NCBI GenBank assembly: GCA_034003745.1
Contig: JAVEYA010000118.1
Span: 1 to 6,623, forward strand
Length of the DNA: 6,623 bases
Direction: 5' to 3'
Source of the DNA: JAVEYA01 sp034003745
GTDB taxonomy: Bacteria; Bacillota; Peptococcia; DRI-13; PHAD01
Of this stretch, positions 1 through 4,801 are shown in pieces. The position numbers were made by a program, and so were the translations under genes. Numbering within the stretch: position 1 is the stretch's first letter; each line of letters begins with the position of its first letter. Under the pieces are notes generated by a model. The model did not search any database. It saw nothing but the letters and a program-made list of their open reading frames with translations, and was not told the origin of the DNA.

Positions 1-402
1 CTTTTCGGATCAGCAGTGATGGAATACCGTATGCTGCTGATCTCCAGGGATAAAATCAACGACGCCTTGGTGGGGGCGGAACTGGCGGCGGTGGGGACCC
101 TGGATAAGGAGAAGATGGGTTACGGGGTCTTGGAACTTGACCCTGCGGCCGCACGGGATGCTTTTGACGCTTATCTGCTGGAGAACCTGGGCGAGCTGCC
201 GGCAAGCCCCCCGGTGGTGGAGGAGTTTGTGGTCTACAATCCCGGGGATTATCCGTCCGTCTGTCCGTACGGGGCCGTTATTCAGGAAACAGCCGTCCAC
301 GCCGTGATCAGGGTGGAGGTGGCCAGACCCCTTTTCCGGGGGCTGCTGGGCGAAACAGTCAGCTTTACGGTACATAAAGACAGTGACGATATTTTGGATT
401 AA
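1..402 (+). CDS. TadE-like pilus assembly protein, 5'-truncated by window edge
   Basis: The reading frame is open from base 1 (LFGSAVMEYRMLLISRD...) to the TAA at 400-402, so this is the last 133 codons of a longer gene. The GTG at 16 and ATG at 19 are unlikely to be the true start, because the hydrophobic residues LFGSAVMEY look like the end of an N-terminal membrane helix. Behind it lies the pattern of TadE/TadG-like pseudopilins: a 'RDKINDALVGAELAAV' stretch, then an acidic-alanine segment (LELDPAAARDAFDAYL) and a beta-rich C-terminus. Family members are single-pass minor pilins of the Tad/Flp type IV pilus system, exported to the outer face of the membrane. The CpaB-like gene follows after 15 bases on the same strand, probably in one operon, which supports the Tad assignment. 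Assignment rests on pattern and context only. Confidence 0.6.
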   Translation, partial: LFGSAVMEYRMLLISRDKINDALVGAELAAVGTLDKEKMGYGVLELDPAAARDAFDAYLLENLGELPASPPVVEEFVVYNPGDYPSVCPYGAVIQETAVHAVIRVEVARPLFRGLLGETVSFTVHKDSDDILD

Positions 403-417
403 AGGAAGTGAGCAAGA

Positions 418-1062
418 TTGAGAATTACCAAAAGCAAGCTGATACTGATCTTGCTTTGCCTGGTGCTGGGTATCGCCGCGGCGTACGGAGAGACCCGGTA
501 TGTCAGAAGCGTATATCAAGAAGCGAAGTATGTTCCTGTGTTGTTTGCCGGGGAGGATATTCCGGTGAATTCTTCTTTTACGGCGGCCAACGTGGAAGCG
601 AAAGATTTTCCCGAGTACCTGGCAGGCAAAGATATGATCCGGAACACGGATGAGCTGAGAGGTAAGGTAGCTGCCCGGGAAATCAAGGCGGGCACACCCC
701 TTTTTTACGGGGATGCTGTGGAAGGCCGCATACCCGTAGTGGAAGAAGGGATGGTCCGGGTTACTTTTGCCACGAGCCTGGCCAATTCCCTGGCCGGGGC
801 CGTTCATCCGGGGGATCTGGCCGATATCGGGTTTGTGAGCAAGGATGGAGGGGAGGGAGGTTTGCTTTTTCGGGAGGTGCAGATTGCCAGGATCACCAAT
901 AAGAACGGGATGGAGCTAAAGGGGAGCCAAACAACAGATAAAAAGGATCTGGGGACCCAGGGAGATATTCCGGCTACCGTTACGGTGATCCTGAAAACTC
1001 AGGATGCCGTGGCCCTGAAACAGTATGAAGGCAGGGGGGAGCTCTTTTTGCTGGGTTTTTGA
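418..1062 (+). CDS. CpaB/RcpC-like SAF-domain protein of a Tad (Flp) pilus locus
   Basis: A 214-residue protein starting at TTG 418, with AGGAAGTG at 403-410 as ribosome binding site seven bases upstream. Residues about 6-24 form a hydrophobic N-terminal membrane anchor. Residues about 38-100 fit a SAF domain: 'VLFAGEDIPVNSSFTAANVE', then a 'GKVAAREIKAGTPLFYGDA' block. The second half, 'VRVTFATSLANSLAGAVHPGDLADIGFV', matches the CpaB/RcpC core with its conserved PGD turn. CpaB-type proteins act in assembly of the Flp pilus; in Gram-positives the protein is thought to sit on the outer side of the membrane. The TadE-like gene just upstream agrees. The usual companions (CpaE, CpaF ATPase, TadB/C) do not follow; a 354-base gap comes next, so this is the last gene of its transcription unit. 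No frameshift or truncation is visible. Confidence 0.75.
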   Translation: MRITKSKLILILLCLVLGIAAAYGETRYVRSVYQEAKYVPVLFAGEDIPVNSSFTAANVEAKDFPEYLAGKDMIRNTDELRGKVAAREIKAGTPLFYGDAVEGRIPVVEEGMVRVTFATSLANSLAGAVHPGDLADIGFVSKDGGEGGLLFREVQIARITNKNGMELKGSQTTDKKDLGTQGDIPATVTVILKTQDAVALKQYEGRGELFLLGF

Positions 1063-1416
1063 CCTGCCGTAAACGGCTGAGCAAAGAAATGTTTCCTGTG
1101 CAAGCCGGCTTTGTGGGTGTTCTCCTGGAAGGAGTGGGGAAGGAATAACGCGGAAACACCAAATACTGCCGGCACTGACCGGATTATACCGGCACGGGGT
1201 GCCCGCCCGGGCAAGGGTAAAGGCCGTGAGCATAAACGGCCCCCTCCCCTGAATATATGGATAAAATGTTTTCACATTTTCTGTGATTTTGCTGGGTACC
1301 CTCCATTTATCCCTCCCGTCCCGGCTTTGCCAGACCGCCCTTTGCCCGTTCACCCGCGCCAGGGCCTTTTGAATTAAGGCCGGCAGGCCTGTTCAAAACA
1401 GAAGGAGGAACGGCAA
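1063..1416. other. 354-base intergenic region with several hairpins, no convincing gene
   Basis: No reading frame here has a credible start and ribosome binding site. A plus-strand frame at 1111-1377 is proline/arginine-rich and low in complexity, and I judge it spurious. Several short inverted repeats are present: a palindrome AAGCCGGCTT near 1102-1111, TGCCGG/CCGGCA (1167-1172 and 1189-1194), GGCCGT/ACGGCC (1222-1227 and 1236-1241), and GGCCTT/AAGGCC (1363-1368 and 1376-1381). None is followed by a clear T-tract on the plus strand. The stretch around 1250-1300 is locally AT-rich and may hold the promoter for the radC-like gene, but I cannot pick -35 and -10 boxes with confidence. No riboswitch consensus was recognised. 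Confidence 0.5.
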
Positions 1417-1890
1417 ATGATGAACGGGAAAAACGAAGGAGCAGAAAAGGGAAGGCGGGTGCAGGTGGTGCGGGTGGAAATGGTCAAGGAGCGGGCAGTC
1501 TGCTTTGCCACAAACCTGGTTCGTACTCCGCAGGATGCGGCAAGTATCTTGGCCGGCTTTCTGGCCGGAGTCGACAGGGAGCATTTTGTTATCATGTGCC
1601 TGGACACGAAGAATAAGGTGAATGCCCTTAATGTGGTATCGGTCGGGAGTTTGAATGCGGCTATGGTCCATCCCAGGGAAGTGTTTAAACCGGCCATTCT
1701 GGCTAATGCGGCATCTATCATCATGGGTCATAATCATCCCAGCGGGAACACAACACCCAGCAGGGAGGACCGGGAACTTACCGGGCGGTTGGTAGAGGCC
1801 GGAAAACTACTGGGGATTGAGGTGATTGACAGCCTAATTATAGGGGATGACGGCAATTTTTTAAGCTTTAAAGAACAGGGGCTGATTTAA
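1417..1890 (+). CDS. radC: Short RadC-family JAB (JAMM/MPN+) domain protein
   Basis: A 157-residue protein starting at ATG 1417, with GAAGGAGG at 1401-1408; a second ATG follows directly. The C-terminal part carries a full JAMM metal-binding signature: H105-N-H107-P-S-G, seven residues from H107 to S115, then D118 (GHNHPSGNTTPSRED). E55 in 'DREHFVIMCLDT' is the likely upstream glutamate of the motif. The end 'IEVIDSLIIGDD' is typical of RadC. Chromosomal RadC (about 220-230 residues) has an N-terminal helix-hairpin-helix region; here only about 30 unrelated charged residues precede the JAB domain. This is therefore the short form often seen on plasmids, phages and islands. The zinc-dependent fold is established for the family, but RadC's biochemical role remains unsettled. 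The gene appears to be transcribed alone and is closed by a hairpin overlapping its stop codon. Confidence 0.85.
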   Translation: MMNGKNEGAEKGRRVQVVRVEMVKERAVCFATNLVRTPQDAASILAGFLAGVDREHFVIMCLDTKNKVNALNVVSVGSLNAAMVHPREVFKPAILANAASIIMGHNHPSGNTTPSREDRELTGRLVEAGKLLGIEVIDSLIIGDDGNFLSFKEQGLI

Positions 1891-1899
1891 GTCAGCCCC
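1878..1899 (+). terminator. Hairpin overlapping the radC-like stop codon
   Basis: A perfect 8-bp stem, GGGGCTGA (1878-1885) and TCAGCCCC (1892-1899), encloses a six-base loop that contains the TAA stop. The base after it is G and a purine-rich GGAAGGAGGGAGAGG stretch follows instead of a T-tract. It is thus either a weak or factor-assisted terminator, or an mRNA 3'-end stabiliser. Confidence 0.5.
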
Positions 1900-1946
1900 G
1901 GAAGGAGGGAGAGGATTTACAATTTTCATCCAATTAATCGTTTCTA

Positions 1947-1955
1947 TGGTATAAT
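1947..1955 (+). promoter_or_regulatory. Extended -10 promoter of the coiled-coil gene
   Basis: The sequence TGGTATAAT is a perfect extended -10 element (TGnTATAAT), 31 bases before the TTG start at 1986. Transcription should begin near 1961-1963 and give a leader of about 25 bases that includes the GAGGAGGT ribosome binding site. No good TTGACA-like -35 lies 16-18 bases upstream, as is acceptable for extended -10 promoters. Nearby sequence is AT-rich. Confidence 0.6.
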
Positions 1956-1985
1956 ATTGACAAGCCTTGTGAGGAGGTAAGAAAG

Positions 1986-2297
1986 TTGAATGAGAATCAA
2001 TTGGGAGTAATCCTGGAGTCTATCCTGGATAAAGTAAACGGTATTGCCGAGGGGCAGCAAATTCTGGCCGAAGGACAAGGCAGGCTGGAAAAAAAGGTGG
2101 ACAGATTAGAAACAAAGGTTGAGAACCTGGAGATTAAAATGGATGTACTTGACAAGAAGGTCGATAATCTGGAAACCGATGTTAAAGTATTAAAGAATGA
2201 CGTGAAGATTATAAAGTCCTATATGGTTGCTTTTGATGACGGTATAAATGACCATGAAAGACGCATCAGAACCTTGGAAAAGGCAGTCCAGGTATAA
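1986..2297 (+). CDS. Small coiled-coil protein of unknown function
   Basis: A 103-residue protein starting at TTG 1986, with GAGGAGGT at 1971-1978 seven bases upstream. Nearly all of it is predicted helix. From about residue 34 to 80 there is a clear heptad pattern with L/V/I at the a and d positions and K/E/D elsewhere, built from near-repeats such as 'LETKVENLEIKMDVLDKKV'. No membrane segment, cysteine pair or catalytic motif is present. Short heptad proteins of this type are, to my recollection, common in Peptococcaceae-like genomes, but I know of no proven function; oligomerisation or a scaffold role is a guess. The gene stands alone, with its own extended -10 promoter and a strong hairpin 42 bases after the stop. 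Confidence 0.75.
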   Translation: MNENQLGVILESILDKVNGIAEGQQILAEGQGRLEKKVDRLETKVENLEIKMDVLDKKVDNLETDVKVLKNDVKIIKSYMVAFDDGINDHERRIRTLEKAVQV

Positions 2298-2331
2298 CCG
2301 TAAATAGATTGATTCAGCATAATAGTTTAGG

Positions 2332-2493
2332 ATGAAGTTAAGGCCACTATCCGGAAGCGGAAGTGGCCTTATTTATGATAATGAAGCATATCCGGATTAT
2401 TGGCAAGATAATTTCGAATATGAATCAATGTCTGTAAGGAAGCTAGATATAGTGCGAATAAATGAAGCAGTTTCATTTTATTTAGAAGTTTGA
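2332..2493 (+). pseudogene. Possible 53-codon ORF or gene remnant next to the array edge
   Basis: A short frame runs from ATG 2332 to TGA 2491-2493. Its second half, 'AYPDYWQDNFEYESMSVRKL', has an amino-acid mix that resembles a real protein C-terminus, but the first 13 codons lie inside the terminator hairpin and there is no good ribosome binding site before the ATG. I read it as either chance or the leftover 3' end of a gene whose front was lost when this junction formed. It ends seven bases before the first GTTAT core repeat. Function unknown. Confidence 0.2.
2339..2371 (+). terminator. Strong hairpin terminator after the coiled-coil gene
   Basis: A 10-bp perfect stem, TAAGGCCACT (2339-2348) with AGTGGCCTTA (2362-2371), is continued after one unpaired A by TCCG/CGGA around a GAAG tetraloop. 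It is followed by TTTATGATAAT, a short imperfect T-run. It is probably an intrinsic terminator for the gene ending at 2297. Confidence 0.65.
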
Positions 2494-2499
2494 CGCCAT

Positions 2500-2509
2500 A
2501 CGTTATTAT
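2500..2509 (+). repeat. Core direct repeat, copy 1 (left edge of unit A)
   Basis: ACGTTATTAT is identical to 3487-3496. The two copies bracket the minus-strand gene pair 987 bases apart, as the core sites on both sides of an inserted cassette would. No GC-rich folded spacer precedes this first copy, unlike the others. Confidence 0.6.
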
Positions 2510-2517
2510 GATAAAAA

Positions 2518-2539
2518 GAAAAGAGCAAAAGCTCTTTTC
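2518..2539 (-). terminator. Intrinsic terminator of the minus-strand gene pair
   Basis: A perfect 9-bp stem, GAAAAGAGC (2518-2526) and GCTCTTTTC (2531-2539), encloses an AAAA loop (TTTT on the minus strand). Read on the minus strand, it is followed by TTTTTATCATAATAACG, a proper T-tract. It lies nine bases after the stop codon of the 46-residue gene. Confidence 0.85.
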
Positions 2540-2548
2540 AATAGGATA

Positions 2549-2689
2549 TTACTTGTTGGATGGTGGTGGGGGTGTGCTTGGCTTTCTAGGTACAGGTGGT
2601 GGAGCATATCCATGATTAATCTCACGATGGGGTTGGGACGGTTGTTTTGGTTGGACAGGTTGGGGTCTTTTTTCACTGCCATTTGCCAT
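2549..2689 (-). CDS. 46-residue proline-rich microprotein
   Basis: A minus-strand frame from ATG (2687-2689) to TAA (2549-2551), short enough to be overlooked. A strong AAGGAGG ribosome binding site lies just upstream, between this start and the stop of the larger membrane-protein gene, whose TAA is 15 bases away. The product begins MANGSEKRPQPVQPKQPSQP and ends PSTPPPPSNK; about a third of its residues are proline and it has no hydrophobic helix, so it should be disordered and soluble. Repeated PxP and PPxP sequences could bind SH3-like or similar domains, but that is a guess. It is co-transcribed with the three-helix membrane protein and followed at once by a terminator, so the pair forms a closed two-gene unit. 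The good Shine-Dalgarno sequence and tight packing argue that it is real. Confidence 0.7.
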   Translation of the reverse strand: MANGSEKRPQPVQPKQPSQPHREINHGYAPPPVPRKPSTPPPPSNK

Positions 2690-2704
2690 AACCTATATCC
2701 TCCT

Positions 2705-3187
2705 TCATTCTAAAAGATTTATATAGCCAAAATATGATAGAATAATCACCCCGCAAACAAAGGAAAAAATGGATAATACGTTTAACCATGTTGTTAACTT
2801 TGAAAGACAATTATTCGTATTTGTATCGTTTTCAAAATAGTTTTTTTCCAGAAGTATAATTTGTTTATCACAAGCAAACTGACTTAACAAAAGGGAAAAT
2901 AGTGTTAGAAGGAGCGAAGAGCAGAAAGCAATCCATGAAATCATCAAAAATTTTAGTGTTACAGGTTTTATTGTTATAAGTACTTGCTTCACGAAAGTAA
3001 AGGAAAGCCCAAAAGCACCGGCAGAAAGTGTTAGCATTGCCTTGTCCAATATTTCAGCACCTTTTAATTTAGCTTCAATCAATGATGTTCTTTCATTATA
3101 ATAAGTCTGAATTATCATATCTTGATTATATTTATCGTCAATTTTAGCTGAAGTGGGATTATTCTTTTTTGCTAACTTATTATTCAT
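2705..3187 (-). CDS. Three-helix membrane protein, SLATT-like, possible defence effector
   Basis: A 160-residue protein on the minus strand starting at ATG 3187, with a weak GAGG six bases upstream. After a polar N-terminus, residues 28-50 form an amphipathic charged helix (YYNERTSLIEAKLKGAEILDK). It is followed by membrane helices at about 51-71, 79-106 and 131-159. The order 'ERxxLIEAK ... LSAGAFGLSFTFVK ... SW..F' is one I recall from small membrane proteins in accessory islands, and the layout resembles SLATT-type proteins, which are predicted pore-forming effectors in nucleotide-signal defence systems. No motif proves this. The only partner is the downstream proline-rich microprotein; no nucleotidyltransferase is present. 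The gene is AT-rich, unlike the pilus genes, and opposite in direction to the other array units. Membrane topology is fairly sure, the role is speculative. Confidence 0.65.
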   Translation of the reverse strand: MNNKLAKKNNPTSAKIDDKYNQDMIIQTYYNERTSLIEAKLKGAEILDKAMLTLSAGAFGLSFTFVKQVLITIKPVTLKFLMISWIAFCSSLLLTLFSLLLSQFACDKQIILLEKNYFENDTNTNNCLSKLTTWLNVLSIFSFVCGVIILSYFGYINLLE

Positions 3188-3262
3188 GGCATGCCTCGTA
3201 TGTAGAACATATTTACTAACAGTTATTTTCTCTACAGTAATGTATAATCCTGCTAATCAGTT

Positions 3263-3290
3263 ATTTTATAAACGTACAGCATCTAAACAA
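3263..3290 (-). promoter_or_regulatory. Weak candidate promoter for the minus-strand pair
   Basis: Read on the minus strand, TTGTTT (3285-3290) and TAAAAT (3263-3268) are separated by 16 bases and lie about 75 bases before the ATG at 3187. Each box is only a partial match to the sigma-A consensus. The boxes fall on the inverse core and first arm of the spacer, so promoter and recombination site may share bases. Other AT-rich hexamers nearby could serve instead. Confidence 0.3.
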
Positions 3291-3486
3291 TGACTTCACG
3301 TAGCTGGCGCGATAAGCGGATTCAACGGGGGGAAGGTTTTGAGGCGGAGCTGTAGTGTGCGCGCCACATCCCCTAGCCTAACCGCAGCAGCGGCTAGCTC
3401 GCCCAAGCCCAAGCTAAGAGCTAGCTAGGGCCTTGGCCGTCGCCATAAGGCTGGGTGACGTCGTGAAGCGTGGAACGATAAGCGAA

Positions 3487-3496
3487 ACGTTATTAT
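3487..3496 (+). repeat. Core direct repeat, copy 2 (junction of units A and B)
   Basis: ACGTTATTAT is an exact second copy of 2500-2509. The inferred junction lies between G3489 and T3490. The bases after the repeat differ from copy 1 (TACTAATC here, GATAAAAA there), as expected when only the core is shared. Confidence 0.6.
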
Positions 3497-3521
3497 TACT
3501 AATCTATGGAGGACTATTAAT

Positions 3522-4583
3522 GTGAATATTTATCTTGATGAGTGTGGTTATACAGGTGCTGACTTAATGAATAATGAACAACCTGTGTTTGTTATTGGTT
3601 CGCATAATATTGAAGAAAAGTATTGTCATGAATTAAAAAGTAAATATTTTAGCAAAGTTAAAGCGAAAGAATTAAAGCATTCTTTATTATGTAAACGTTC
3701 CTCACAGCAGACTATGGTAATTGATTTTATGAAATATATAAGAAGTAATCCTAGTAATGTAAAAGTTAGCATTACACATAAAAAATATGCATTAGTATGC
3801 AAAATAGTTGAAATGATTGAAACACTGGCACATGATGAAGGAATTGATTTATACGAGCAAGGTGGAAACCTTGCAATGGCAAACCTATTTTTTTATACAT
3901 TTCCTGTTTTTGGTGGCAAGGAATTTTTTGAAAGATTTCTACAGTCTTTTCAAAATATGGTTAGAAATAAAACTAGAGAAACCTATAGAGATTTTTTTAA
4001 ACCCTTATTTACCAAAAAATACAGAGATGAATTAGATGACATGCTTGTATTCATTCGAGCAATCAATATTAACTACGGGTTAAGTTATCTTAATATAATT
4101 CCAGATAATTATTTAGATTTAGCATTTACTAGTTCACTCAATATAATGGCAATGTGGAGAGCAAGTTTTACTGGTGAACTTAGAATAATCCATGATGCTT
4201 CCACTAATATGTCTAAACAAAAGAATATTTGGGATGCAGTTATGGATCCTAATCTAAAACCAACAATGGTTGGGTATGATCGAAGAAAAATGACTTTCCC
4301 AATTGCGGTTAAAGAGACTGTATTCGAAAAATCTGAAATAGATGTTGGTTTACAACTAGCTGATATAATAGCAGGTTGCACAACATACGCTATTAACTGG
4401 TTAATTGGCGGCCAAAACTCAAGTGATGATTATGGGCGTGAAATCTTTAATATAATAGGAGATTTACCTGCGCATACTGTATGGCCGGAAGATAAAGTTA
4501 CTCCTGCGGAACTTGGTACAATAGGAGATAACGCACAAGATCCTAATGATTATTTAGCAAGGATAATTAAAGAGATAAATTAA
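3522..4583 (+). CDS. DUF3800 domain protein (RNase H-like fold family)
   Basis: A 353-residue protein starting at GTG 3522, with GGAGG at 3508-3512; the overlapping ATG at 3520 runs into a stop at once. The N-terminus MNIYLDECGYTG fits the DUF3800 signature YLDESGxxG, with D6 and E7 as presumed acidic active-site residues. Further conserved acidic spots are H224-D225 ('RIIHDAST') and the C-terminal 'VGLQLADIIAG' (D281), the usual last motif of the family. The serine normally found after DE is a cysteine here (C8). DUF3800 proteins are predicted to have an RNase H-like nuclease fold and occur often in defence islands and on mobile elements; the substrate is unknown. The middle, residues 100-200, is an insertion-like helical stretch. 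No promoter is visible. The stop lies five bases before the next inverse core, so gene and spacer form one compact unit. Confidence 0.75.
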   Translation: MNIYLDECGYTGADLMNNEQPVFVIGSHNIEEKYCHELKSKYFSKVKAKELKHSLLCKRSSQQTMVIDFMKYIRSNPSNVKVSITHKKYALVCKIVEMIETLAHDEGIDLYEQGGNLAMANLFFYTFPVFGGKEFFERFLQSFQNMVRNKTRETYRDFFKPLFTKKYRDELDDMLVFIRAININYGLSYLNIIPDNYLDLAFTSSLNIMAMWRASFTGELRIIHDASTNMSKQKNIWDAVMDPNLKPTMVGYDRRKMTFPIAVKETVFEKSEIDVGLQLADIIAGCTTYAINWLIGGQNSSDDYGREIFNIIGDLPAHTVWPEDKVTPAELGTIGDNAQDPNDYLARIIKEIN

Positions 4584-4587
4584 ATAA

Positions 4588-4771
4588 AATAACGCTTGCT
4601 ACGAACAATAGCTTCTCGCAGGGCACGGATGAGAAGGAGCAGCGGAGCTTGGTTCGGGGCAGGTAGAAGCTGGATGTGCTCGCACGCCCCTTCACCGTGT
4701 GCGAGCACCGCTAGGGGAGAAGGGCTTCACGGGTCCGGCTCAGGGGCGTCGTGAAGCCGAAAATATTATCT
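4588..4771 (+). repeat. Spacer 2: folded attC-like site between units B and C
   Basis: It starts five bases after the DUF3800 stop with AATAACGC (inverse core) and ends at the degenerate core ATATTATC. The first A of the ATT triplet stands where the other junctions have G. Stems: CTTCTC/GAGAAG (4612-4617 and 4631-4636), a 10-bp stem at 4676-4708, and GGCTTCACG/CGTGAAGCC (4723-4731 and 4750-4758). The left-hand GCTTCTCG (4611-4618) also resembles the complement of the right-hand arm, as the inner pair of an attC site would. CGTCGTGAAGC (4747-4757) is identical to 3459-3469 in spacer 1, and CGAAA precedes the core in both. Strongly GC-rich compared with both flanking genes. Confidence 0.5.
4676..4708 (+). 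repeat. Perfect 10-bp hairpin inside spacer 2
   Basis: GTGCTCGCAC (4676-4685) and GTGCGAGCAC (4699-4708) are exact complements around a 13-base loop that begins GCCCC. No T-tract follows on either strand, so it is not a typical intrinsic terminator. It sits at the centre of the folded spacer, where an attC site would carry its variable terminal structure. Confidence 0.7.
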
Positions 4772-4780
4772 GACATTTGC
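4766..4780 (+). repeat. 5' end of unit C, inverted copy of its 3' inverse core
   Basis: TTATCTGACATTTGC is complementary at 14 of 15 positions to GCAAACGTCAGATAA at 5449-5463. The pair brackets the two-helix gene. The match stops at the inferred junction 4765/4766, where the chromosome has A instead of G. Confidence 0.8.
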
Positions 4781-4801
4781 TTAAAATGGGGAGTATGATT
4801 T

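Larger units (their letters stand above)
3263..3500 (+). repeat. Spacer 1: folded attC-like site between units A and B
   Basis: A GC-rich noncoding block between AT-rich genes. Its ends are imperfect inverted repeats: ATAAACGT at 3268-3275 against ACGTTAT at 3487-3493, then CTTCACG at 3294-3300 against CGTGAAG at 3462-3468. Inside are GGCGCG/CGCGCC (3306-3311 and 3360-3365) and GCTAGCTC/GAGCTAGC (3393-3400 and 3418-3425), with a competing CCCTAGC/GCTAGGG pairing around the latter. GATAAGCG occurs twice, near each end (3311-3318 and 3477-3484). Outer core pair plus inner pair plus variable folded centre is the attC plan, although the site is longer than most attC sites. It shares CGTCGTGAAGC and GCGGAGCT with spacer 2. 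A structured RNA is an alternative reading. Confidence 0.5.

Noticed and set aside
10..807. Long minus-strand open frame opposite the TadE-like and CpaB-like genes
   Set aside because: It mirrors two plus-strand genes with recognisable family patterns, has no plausible ribosome binding site and encodes a low-quality, Arg/His/Gln/Pro-rich product.
916..1353. Minus-strand frames over the 3' end of the CpaB-like gene and the gap after it
   Set aside because: Several overlapping frames of similar length occur in different phases, which is typical of GC-rich noncoding DNA; none has a good start or domain pattern.
1111..1377. Plus-strand 88-codon frame in the gap
   Set aside because: Proline- and basic-rich, no ribosome binding site suited to its start, and it runs through several hairpins.
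1063..1416. Riboswitch upstream of the radC-like gene
   Set aside because: I compared the visible sequence with consensus cores I remember for cobalamin, SAM, TPP, cyclic-di-GMP and fluoride classes and found no convincing match.
1374..1737. Two minus-strand frames opposite the radC-like gene
   Set aside because: Shadow frames of a gene with an intact JAMM motif.
1957..1962. Perfect TTGACA as a -35 box
   Set aside because: No -10 box lies 16-18 bases downstream; that place is taken by the ribosome binding site and start of the coiled-coil gene. The extended -10 upstream explains transcription better.
4109..4381. Minus-strand frame within the DUF3800 gene
   Set aside because: Shadow of the plus-strand gene, no ribosome binding site.
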